Assembly (NCBI GenBank): GCA_949152475.1
Contig: OX424560.1
Span: 372,001-436,000 of the forward strand
DNA from: Terebella lapidaria
Lineage: Eukaryota; Annelida; Polychaeta; Terebellida; Terebellidae
Reading direction: 5' to 3'
DNA: 64,000 bases
The position numbers and the translations under genes are program-made. The notes under the pieces were generated by a model, which did no database searches, had not been told where the DNA came from, and saw only the letters and a program-made list of their open reading frames with translations. Of the stretch, positions 44,043-54,500 are shown piece by piece; the stretch's first letter is position 1, and every line of letters starts with the position of its first letter.

Positions 44043-44112
44043 CTGGTTGTAGTTCTAGTAATTACGACGCCCGTCGCGGGCGCCCTGTGAGCCGCGGGCG
44101 TCAAATGTCACA
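44043..44112 (+). mobile_element. Probable right end of the older LTR split by the Ty3/gypsy element
   Basis: Starts with the duplicated CTGG and continues TTGTAGTTCTAGTAATTACG, a GC-rich self-complementary stretch (CGCCCGTCGCGGGCGCC) and TGTCACA. This parallels CTGGTTACCGTTCTGATGAT and the GC-rich repeats at the right end of the copy ending at 63420. The assignment is tentative. Confidence 0.45.
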
Positions 44113-44691
44113 TAATTATTACTATTTCTTCCGAGTTTGAGAAATGTGGAAATGGGCTTTTGCAGACAAAAAACTAAATTCAATTTTGTCTAACAAAGTC
44201 GAAGTTGATGTACCATTTCTCAATTTTGTGATACAAAATCGATTGTGTGATGACAAAATTCGATTATGGCTGTACGCAGGGCTGTATAATGAGCATACAG
44301 AAAGTTGAATCTTTTGGTGACTTTGAATTTGACCTAATCTTGAGACGTTCATATCAGTCAAGTTTGACCTGGGATGTGTAAAATGGTCCTTGCAGAAATA
44401 TTTTTTGCACATAGAGTTGTACAATGAGCTTAAGAACCTCGTGTGTGTTGGACCTGTATTGGATGATCTTGCACTCAATATCAAATGGTATTGACAGGGA
44501 AGTCTCAAGGTCAAATCTGAAATGAATTGTGCAAAAATAGCCTCTGCAGACAAAACACTTGTAGTATTGTATTATGACCATATAAGGAGTCATGTATGAC
44601 AGATCTATTATTGACCTTGATAACTAAAACTTAGGTATCAAGAGTTGTGTCATTGAGAGAACTGTGAAGAACAGAGGAGAGGTTAGGTTTG
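44113..44691. other. Intergenic, no feature recognised
   Basis: AT-rich sequence with loosely repeated CTGCAGACAAAA and TTTGACCT words. The 143-codon minus frame here has no recognisable motif. Confidence 0.5.
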
Positions 44692-45333
44692 TGTAAATTT
44701 TGATGCCTGCTATCCCATACCCTCGCGGATAGTTCGCTCACCACGGGTCATTGCGGGCGTAGGTTATTACTTTAGAACGTTAACCAGGTAGCAATCTGCC
44801 GAGCAAGCCCAGACAGAAGGACACCACTCAGATATAGCATCATCACCATGGTGCTAGTTGTAGCTGGCCGGCTCGCCGATGGTCCGCTGCGGGGATAGAA
44901 CCCTGACGGTCTGCCAGAGCCTGTGTCGCACCACCCCTAGGCGAGAGACCACTAATCCATGGGGGCGTGCACCCCCGGGTCAAAGTGGCCTCCTTCCTTG
45001 GCCCCCAGTTTTAGATTGCCTTAGAGGCCCTCGTTAGTCTGCTTTAGCCATTAAAAGGGGATGTGGAGCTCATAGCCGAGCTGTCGTCCTTTCACCATGC
45101 TAGCACTGAGACAACTCCGAACAGACAAGATGGGCTGGCAGTATTTATACTGCAGTATTTAAATTGCCAGCGCACGAGGGACAAAGGATGACGTAAGACC
45201 ATTGATTCAGTATAGTGGAGCTAGGATTTACAGTGCGTTGCTTAATAGCGCACATGCTTCGAATACGAAGCGGCCAAATCAAGAATAGTATTAACAACCA
45301 AACTCCTATCTCAATCTGGGCAAAATCGCCACA
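44692..45333 (-). mobile_element. LTR of the second retroelement family, minus strand (3' LTR of a decayed copy)
   Basis: On the minus strand it starts TGTGGCGATTTTGCCCAGAT directly after a purine tract (AAGAAGGGGTAA, 45334-45345) and ends AAAATTTACA. It has TATAAATA at 45142-45149 and the shared blocks GTGCGACACAGGCTCTGGCA, GGTTCTATCCC and TACCTGGTTAAC. The purine tract shows that it is the 3' LTR of an element whose body lies at higher coordinates. Confidence 0.75.
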
Positions 45334-45796
45334 TTACCCCTTCTTACAATGTTGGTCCCCAACATGCTCCGCCTTGGCCCAAAACCTAAGAAACATGACA
45401 AAGCAAGGTGACCAGTACTCGAAAGTTGCGACGCAAAAGACTCGGACCTTACTGGTCCGTTTTGGAAGAATGGGGGCTTACGGACTGTACTGAAACGCTC
45501 CAAAATTTTGAATAAACCCAAATAGACAAGCTTAAATTTTGAACGAGGTGTTCCAGAAGGGATGATGCCCTTGGAAGGTCATCCGCCGAGTCTTTGGAAT
45601 ACAGTTACGGCCAAACTTTAAATTTAGAAATTTTGTAAAACGACACACCGAGTGATCGAAAATGGTAGTACCTCTAAAAAGGGTTGCCCGCTGCCCTTGC
45701 CAGCCGGCGCCTCAAGCCCACAAGGGCTCAAGGCAGGGTGGAGCCACGGGAAGTGACTCCAGCACGCCACTGCGTCGCTGCAGTGATGAGGCTACA

Positions 45797-47430
45797 CTAG
45801 CCTTGGTCCATCTTGGACTCATCCCCACCGTCCTTCTTGTCCTTGGATGGTGACGGACCTCTCTCTCGAAGTGGGGCGGGCAGTATGCACTCGACCCGCC
45901 CAGAGGGTGAATGAGGCATCCCGGGAGGTGGCTGCAGGGGGTTGGAAGCTGAACCCTGCGTGCCAGCTTCTGGCGGGGCTGCCAAGATGAACTCGGGGAG
46001 ACCTGCTGCACCTAGCGGAGCTACCGCGGCGAACATCTCAACCTGATCACGGATGTGCTAAGGACCAAAAGTGTGCTCTTCCCATTTCCTAGCTAGAATG
46101 GGGTAGATTGCCTGCTCCAAAGCGGCATGCCTCGACTTGCGTGAGAGCGGATGACATTGGGTCATCGACGCCCTGTTGCATGCGAGTCTGAGAAACATCG
46201 GCATCACGTAAGCGACGCTTCAGCTCCTCGTTCTTAGCAAGAAGTCGCTGCACCTCGGCGGTGATCTCGTCGAAGGTGTTACTCTTCTCGGCGTCGGCAG
46301 CTCGAGCAGCGGCTTTCCCTTTTTGGAATGCATGATGCTCGTAGATAGCCTCCGGTAGCTCTCAAAGCTCTGCCAGGTTCCTTCCATGAGGTCCGGGTCG
46401 TGTACAAGGTGGCATGCAACACGGGAGGCCTCAGGCCGGTACCGGCTAAGTCGTTCCAGAGAGCGGTCCATCTCCGCTACCAGATATTATGCGGCGCGAG
46501 TGAGTATCCTCCACTGGGGGTGATCCCAGGGGAACTCGTGCATGCGTCAGTGCCCCAATCCCGGCGGACCCCAGGTCGCTGATGGCCCGGGGCACCGGCA
46601 GGTTGAGCAGCGCTGGGTCCGATGGTATTCGATCCTGTCTGTCATGGAAATGGCCTACCACCAGGCCTACAGACTCGCAGAAAGTCTCATAGGCCTTGGC
46701 AGTCCCGGGCAGTCTCGGAACCATACTGTCGGAGTATTCCTCCATGGATCAGGGTCTAAGCCCAGGGCAGCCGTGCTCTCACAGCCCACAGGCGTTCCGT
46801 CAACCGCCAAAGAGGAAGTGGACGCCGACCTCGAGAGAGTAGGTGCACGTTCAGAGCTACTTGCTTGAGAAGGAGCCACGCTAGGAGCTATAGGTCGGGC
46901 CACCTGCATCGAGCTCGAGGGAGTGGTGGTGTCCGCTACCACACGTCCCTCTGACGGACCCACAAGCGCGGATACGAGCACACCCGGTGACAGACCAGGG
47001 GCCTCAGTCCCCGGAGCTTTTCTGGAAGATTGGTTCTTCCCCGTAGTCCCTGGCTGGGTGCGCCACATTGGCGAAGCCACGTGGGTCCGTGCCGCAATCT
47101 GCGGCATCTCAGACACCACCGTGATGTTCCGTGACCCGTCTTCCTGTTGGCGTTCCGGAGGTTGGCGGACGGCCTCAATTGTCGACACGTACTCCTCCAG
47201 GGTCTGGTGCATCGTGGCTGACAGGTGAGCTCCGAAGCTCGAACCCACCGAGATGATGCCAGACTCTTTCCAACTGTCATCCATGACACACTGTGCGAAG
47301 CGCCATGGACGGTAGTGGGAGATCCGGTTCTTCTTCGACCTACGTAGTCATGGACCCGAGGTGGAATGCATCCATAGTTGAATACAGGCCACAGCTCATC
47401 ACTCTCGGTGTTGAGGGACTCACTCACTCA
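45797..47430 (-). pseudogene. Decayed 3' ORF of the second retroelement family
   Basis: Minus-strand coding remnants in several frames, lying just upstream of the 3' LTR. In order: SESLNTESDELWPVFNYGC (about 47427), a block MHQTLEEYVSTIEAVRQPPE (about 47200), a Ser/Ala/Pro-rich linker, ETFCESVGLVVGHFHDRQ (about 46680), LERLSRYRPEASRVACHLV (46460), a coiled coil EVQRLLAKNEELKRRLRDAD (about 46205-46265) and a Pro-rich tail ending near 45797. The layout (linker, helices, coiled coil, Pro-rich tail, LTR) parallels the extra ORF of the intact Ty3 element, suggesting homology. Stops and frameshifts abound. Confidence 0.6.
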
Positions 47431-47886
47431 GGGCCTCCAAACTAGGTAAGTATCATTCGCGGGGGCCACGAGTGTAGCACAGGCGGTAAACAAGCAACTT
47501 CACCCAATGGTAAAGATAATCCCCCACGTGACGATTCAGATGATTGGCGGTAGGATACCACCCATCATTACTGAGCGGCCGGTGGAGTCCTCATGCCCAC
47601 CCAGGGAGAACGGACAGAAAGGACAGTGGATCCCCTGCTCTGTCGGTTCCGGCAGCATCTCGCGCTCCACCTCCATCAACGGACGGGGCCTGGTGAATGG
47701 CGTGTCAGCCGTCGCGCCCGCTTCTGACGTGAGTAGGCGTCTCTGGCGTATCGCGCCCGAAACATTTAGCCCTGTCGCACACCCGGCGATTCGGGGCCCA
47801 TGTCGGCCCGCATTCTTTAAGATGGTGGCTACTCCGGGGTAGGCCGCTGTTTCCTCCTCGGAACGGACTGTGACCGGACGTGATCA
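47431..47886. other. Sequence between decayed retroelement ORF and minisatellite
   Basis: GC-rich, probably further retroelement remnant. The 111-codon plus frame at 47507 has no recognisable motif. Confidence 0.4.
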
Positions 47887-47888
47887 GG

Positions 47889-48050
47889 TGCCTCTGTATG
47901 AGCATGTCATTTCATGTTTCACTTTACCTCTATATGAGCATGTCATGTTACACTCAACCTCTGTATGAGCATGTCATGTCATGGTTCCCTTTACCTCCGT
48001 ATTAGCATTTCATGTCATGGTTCACTTTACCTTTGTATTAGCATGTCAGG
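47889..48050. repeat. Minisatellite of about 40 bp, four to five units
   Basis: Units hold CCTCTGTATGAGCATGTCAT followed by GGTTCACTTTA-type sequence. Imperfect. Confidence 0.8.
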
Positions 48051-48054
48051 CCAA

Positions 48055-48730
48055 TCCGCCAAACGACCTTTGACCTAGGGCTCAAAATAATTTTAGCTGA
48101 GTCATCCTTGAGCCACTCATGCATATTTCGGAAACGGTGCATCATAGAGCGAAACGGACGTTATTTTCGGACTTATTAACATGTCTAAGGGGTATTACTG
48201 ATGACCTTTGACCTTGACCTTAATTTTATTCGCTGAGTCGGCATTTTTTGCTTTCGTCAATATCTCGGAAACGGTGCATCATAGAGCGAAACGGACATTA
48301 TTTTCGGACTCGTGGCCCTAGACAATCATGTCTTATGGGTATTAGGGATGACCTTTGACCTTGACCTGAAATTTTTATGCCATTTTCGTCGATATCTCGG
48401 AAACTGTGCATCGTAGAGCGAAACGGCGTTATTTTCGGACTCGTCATCCTAGACAAACATATCTGAGGGGTATTAGGGATGAACTTTGACCTTGACCTTG
48501 AATTTTTTCACTGAGTCGCCATTTTTTGTTTTCATCGATATCTCAGAAACGGTGCGTCGTAGAGCGTTAGAAACAGGCGTTAATTTCGGACTTGTGGCCC
48601 TAGACAAACATATCTGAGGGGTACTAGAGATAAACTTCGACCTTGACCTAAAATTTTTTCGCTGAGTCGGCATTTTTCATTTTCATCGATACCTCGGAAA
48701 CTGTGCGACCTAGAGCAAAACAGATATTAG
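48055..48730. repeat. Tandem array of about 145-bp units with AGGTCA half-sites
   Basis: Four to five imperfect units holding ATGACCTTTGACCTTGACCT, GCTGAGTCGGCATTTTT, ATATCTCGGAAACGGTGC, AGAGCGAAACGG and TTATTTTCGGACT. TGACCTTTGACCT is the reverse of the DR1 layout. The coding potential is nil. Confidence 0.85.
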
Positions 48731-51493
48731 ACAGATAGTCTTAGGAGTATCAAGTTTGTCCTCCACATACATGTAATTGCACAAATGTCTTATAGGTCTC
48801 ATTGGGAGCTTCATCATGTTATTGCTGAGTCAGCATTTTGTTTTTTTTCATGCTTCACCCTGAAATGCCTCCAAGGCCTAAGGCCTTGACGTCTAGTTGT
48901 GTATATGGTCTTGTAGATTAGTGGACTAGGGCAAGATTGAACAGACACAGCACAGCATGGTTAGGATGATTTAATAAATGTCACATACGTTTGCACTGAA
49001 CAAGATGGAGATGATATACAATATACACTGAAATCTGATAAATCTGCACACTCGACGCTCAACATGGGCAGTGTGTGTCACAGTGGAACAACAACATACA
49101 TTCAACCGCGATCACTGCATCAGTCCATACATAGGGGTGGGGGGGTGGGGGGGTGGGGGGGGGGATTGGTCAGGATATAATACCAGGCAACACCTTCATA
49201 AACTGAGATAGTTAATCAAATACAGCCTGTAGCAACACTGGAAATATCTCAATCTTTCACATTTCCATAAAACTGCTGAGTATTGAATAAAAAAGCAAAT
49301 AAAAGATATCAAATTTCTGAGCAAAGGCTCAGAGAAAAATATGGTGTGTCAAATAAATTTAACACAGCCATTTTGTAGTAACATTTACCTAAAAACTGTG
49401 TGTAATCTAAGAACAATTAAAATACAATTTTGTCAGACTGAAGCATTTCTTGTTATAAAAGGCCTTTAGTAACATTAGATCACGTGCAGTACTTGAAGAT
49501 TACGGCACATTGAGTAAATAACAACAAACAAGATATCATATCCTACATCACTTGCGTGTCAACCCATGCAGTTAGTAACTGTACGCATCCATTCTTTATC
49601 ACAAAGTCTGAAAAAGTTTGTACACTCAATTTGAATGATGACTTACATACAAGCAAGCAAGCAATCTCCCTTCCAATATACAAATAGCACACTTCAAACC
49701 CATCAGACACAGTGAACGGGGTCTTACTCCACGAGATGGACAGAATCACAGGGTCTAGGACAAAACTTCACAAAACAGAGGTGTGTGCGCGATCTTGGCC
49801 CCTCTTATACATCTACGCAGAGGTCCTCGGAACATGAATGTTCTAACTGAAAATATTCCATGTCAGACTAAAATATAATCTTAGAATGAAAGAGAGAACT
49901 GAGCAATAAAACATGAGACTGTATTCTAGTATTGTACAACACACTGTTGATGCCAGAACAGAAACGCTCTGCAGAAATGTTTTACTGTGACATGAAAGAT
50001 GATTGTACCACCAAATACAGACGTACTTTTTACATAAAAATTGATATGTGCACACAATGTCTGGCTTTACTTTTAAATCATGGACAGATTATACAGGATG
50101 AAACGGACAACTGTGAACAAAACAGACACACACTCAATAAATAGCCAATGTAAAGACAACAATGCCCAAACTAGCGGTAATAAATATCTTGACTATCCAG
50201 ATATAGCACTATTTTAATACTAACTTCCCAGGGGAGTGATTCACACCTACGGCAGAACCAAGTTTTATACAAACAGAGACGAGTATGTCAAAGTGTGATT
50301 GTCCAACACAGTCTTGGTGGGAAATGTGACCTGAAAGAACTTGATGACAAAAGTTATCAGATTTACTCTCTATATAATAACAACATAATATTTCAGATCT
50401 AGGAAATCCACTGTATTTCTCCAAAACCTACTTTTTATGGGTGGGTCCTAACTTTGTGTCATGGCTAAGTTTTTGACACTGGTGTAACTAAGTTGGCAAC
50501 AGGAACTTGCCTAGATTTTTCACTCCAACGTTTGCATGATAGAGTGGAAAACCCGAGTGGGAAACCCGAGTGGAAAACCTGAAGCAGATGATGGAAATAG
50601 TTTAGAATAGGCTCCACAAACATGTACACATGTGATCTTATAGACCTGGATTTATCCACATTGAGGTTGACTTGTGGCATGGAAGTCAGTATATTTCACA
50701 TTGTTACTTTACAGGAAATATAATAATTACACAAGACCACAGTAAGCTTACAAGCATTTCTCTCAAACAAACCAAGGGTAAGCTTTTCCTCGCCCTTTAT
50801 ATGTGAGACGCTTTACAACTATCACGGATGAGGCGTGCACACAAAAACATTTACCTATTGAAAGAGTTTCACTCCAATTATGGGTGACAATGTCAGTGTG
50901 TGTGGGCTGGTCACGGAGACCTAATTACTAGTAACCCCACTTCCCCAGAACTAGGTCACTCGGGCGAAGTTATTTTGATTGACAAGATCGGCACCTTTTA
51001 GTGTCAGACAGGGTCGGTGGTATACCCCCAGTCAACAGATAATGTTGTCCAGTAATATCACTGCTAGTACTACACAAGCTGTACGTATTTGTACAAGGGT
51101 TTTCATGCTTTGTCCACAGTATTTGTGCAAACACAAAGAAAATAAAATCAACATAAAATGCAACTAACACATTCAACAATAAGTCTTCCAGTACAACTGA
51201 CATACACTTGTAAAATACACACATTAAGTAGAATCCACAGACACACAAAACAACAAATATGTTCCTTGTATGACAACAAACAATGATATATCACTCTGTT
51301 TTGACATTGTGCAGCTTGTTTTCTGGATGGGCGCTGCCTTATAAGGAACGTACACACGCCATGATTGAATCCTTGCAGAATACAAAAATATCCATTTTCT
51401 GGGTGTACTGGCTTGGGCAGACTGATGTGTGACTATCACCAGGTGTGAGGACTCAGACTTCTCCAACACGCACACGACTAGAGACTCTTGCTA
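48731..51493 (-). other. ARL5 3' flank / probable 3' UTR
   Basis: About 2.8 kb downstream of the ARL5 stop. No further gene was recognised, and the short frames on both strands have no motif. A G-rich tract GGGGTGGGGGGGTGGGGG lies at 49136-49165. The minus strand carries ATTAAA at about 48971 as a possible polyadenylation signal. Confidence 0.5.
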
Positions 51494-51539
51494 TCACCTC
51501 CGCAAGTGGTTGGTGATCCATTCTAATCCCTGGTACAAT
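51494..51539 (-). CDS. ARL5: ARL5 exon 6 (C-terminus and stop)
   Basis: Encodes [14 protein letters not shown] and TGA at 51496-51494, matching the LCQGLEWM end of ARL5. Acceptor TTTACAG. Confidence 0.94.
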
Positions 51540-54500
51540 CTGTAAACAAATCCAATCATCAAGTTAGACCAACACAGTCTACTAGAACAAAGTCATGTGA
51601 GTAACTAATACTCAAGTAAATACTGTCCTATGAACATGGTACCCTTACCTTAGATACTAACCCCTCCCTGAGATACTAACCCCTAACTGAGATACTAACC
51701 CCTTCCTGAGATACTAACCCCTCCCTGAGATGTTAACCCCCCTCCCTGAGATACTAACCCCTCCCTGAGATACTAACCCCCCCCCCTGAGATACTACCCC
51801 CCCCCCCCCCCGAGATGCTAACCCCTCCCTGAGATGCTAACCCCTCCCTGAGATACTAACCCCTCCCTGAGATACTAACCGGTCCCGGAGATACTAACCC
51901 CTCCCTGAGATGCTAAGTTACTAACCCCTCCCTGAGATGCTAACCCCTCCCCGAGATACTAGCCCCTCCCTGAGAAGTTAACCCCTCCCTGAGATGCTAA
52001 CCCTCCTGAGATACTAACCCCTCTCTCAGATACTAACCCCTCCCTGAGATACTAACCCCTCTCTCAGATACTAACCCCTCCCTGAGATACTAACCCTTCC
52101 CCGAGATACTAACCCCTCCCCGAGATACTAACCCCTCTCGGAGATACTAACCCCTCCCTCAGATACTAACCCCTCTCCGAGATACTAACCCCTCCCTGAG
52201 ATACTAACCCCTCTCTGAGATACTAACCCCTCTCTGAGATACTAACCTCTCCCTGAGATACTAACCCCTCTCTGAGATACTAACCCCTCCCTGAGATGCT
52301 ACCCTCTCCCTGAGATACTAACCCCTCCGTGAGATACTAACCCCTCCCTGAGATGCTAACCACTCTCTGAGATACTAACCCCTCGTTGAGATACTAACCC
52401 CTCCCTGAGATACTAACCCCTAGTTGAGATACTAACCCCTCCCTGAGATACTAACCCCTCCCTGAGATACTAACCCCTTCCTGAGATACTAACCCCTCCC
52501 TGAGATACTAACCCCTCCCTGAGATACTAACCCCTTCCTGAGATACTAACCCCTCTCCAGTCAAGGCACAGCAGGCCTGTATGTGCCAGCCATGATCCTT
52601 GATAGCTGTCAAATTTAGCTGCTGCGAGATTTCTGCTGATGACATTGCTCCTTTTAAATCTTGCTTGTTGGCGAAAACCAAAACGGCTGCCTTCTTCAGA
52701 TCCTGTAAATCAGAAACAACATATGTCAGAGATTTGCCCTCTCAATTCTCCACTTCCGGGCTATTTGGTATTTAAAAAGTATCTTCAGCTGAAACAGAAG
52801 TAATGCATGGACAACTGAATGGCGATTTAATTCTTTGTCGCACAGCATTGAATCTGATACATAAGACATTGCTATGTTTATAAAAAAAGTCCAGGACTAT
52901 AGGTAACACATAGGACATTGCTCTGTTTATCCAAAGTCCAGGACTATAGGTAACACATAGGACATTGCCCTGTTTGTCCAATGTTCAGGACTTTAGACAA
53001 TGCATAGGACATTGCTCTTGTCAATGTCTAGGACTATAGGCAATACATAGGACATTGCTCTGGTTGTCCAATGTACAGGACTATAGGCAATACATAGGAC
53101 ATTGCTCTGTTTGTCCAATGTCCAGGACTATCTAGGCAAATGTATTGAATAAGGCAACACATAGGACATTGCTCTGCTTGTCTAGTGTCTAGGATTATAG
53201 GCAATACATAGGACATTGCTCTGTTTGTCCAATGTCCAGGACTATAGGCAATACATAGGACATTGCTCTGTTTGTCCAATGTCCAGGACTATAGGCAATA
53301 CATAGGACATTGCTCTGTTTGTCCAATGTCCAGGACTATAGGCAATACATACGACATTGCTCTGCTTGTTTAGTGTCTAGGATTATAGGCAATACATAGG
53401 ACATTGCTCTGTTTGTCCAATGTCCAGGACTATAGGCAATACATAGGACATTGCTCTGTTTGTCCAAAGTCCAGGACTATAGGCAATACATAGGACATTG
53501 CTCTGTTTGTCCAATATTCAGCATGTTCAGGACTACAGACAATACATAGGACATTGCTCTGTTTTTCCAATGTCCAGGACTATAGGCAATACATAGGACA
53601 TTGCTCTGCTTGTCTAGTGTCTAGGATTATTGGCAATACATAGGACATTGCTCGGTTTGTCCAATGTTCAGGACTATAGGCAATACATAGGACATTGCTC
53701 TGTTTCTCCAAAGTTCAGGACTATAGGCAATACATAGGACATTGCTCTGTTTGTCCAATGTCCAGGACTATAGGCAATACATAGGACATTGCTCTGTTTG
53801 TCCAATGTCCAGGACTATAGGCAATACATAGGACATTGCTCTGTTTGTCCAATGTCCAGGACTATAGGCAATACATAGGACATTGCTCTGTTTGTCCAAT
53901 GTTCAGGACTATAGGCAATACATAGGACATTGCTCTGCTTGTCCAATGTCCTGGCCTATAGGCAATACATAGGACATTGCTGTGTTTGTCCAATGTCCTG
54001 GACTGGACTATAGGCAATACATAGGACATTGCTCTGTTTGTCCAATGTCCAGGACTATAGGCAATACATAGGACACTGCTCTGTTTGTCCAATGTCCAGG
54101 ACTATAGGCAATACATAGGACATTGCTCTGTTTGTCCAATGTCCAGGACTATAGGCAATACATAGGACATTGCTCTGTTTGTTCAATGTTCAGGACTATA
54201 GGCAATACACAGGATATTGCTGTTTGTCCAATGTCCAGGACTACAGGCAATACATAGGGCATTGCTCGTTTGTCCACTGTTCAGGACTATAGGCAATACA
54301 TAGGACATTGCTCTGTTTGTTCAATGTTCAGGACTATTGCCAATACATAGGACATTGCTCTGTTTGTCCAATGTCCAGGACTATAGGCAATACATAGGAC
54401 ATTGCTCTGTTTGTTCAATGTTCAGGACTATAGGCAATACATAGGACATTGCTCTGTTTGTCCAATGTCCAGGACTATAGGCAATACATAGGACATTGCT

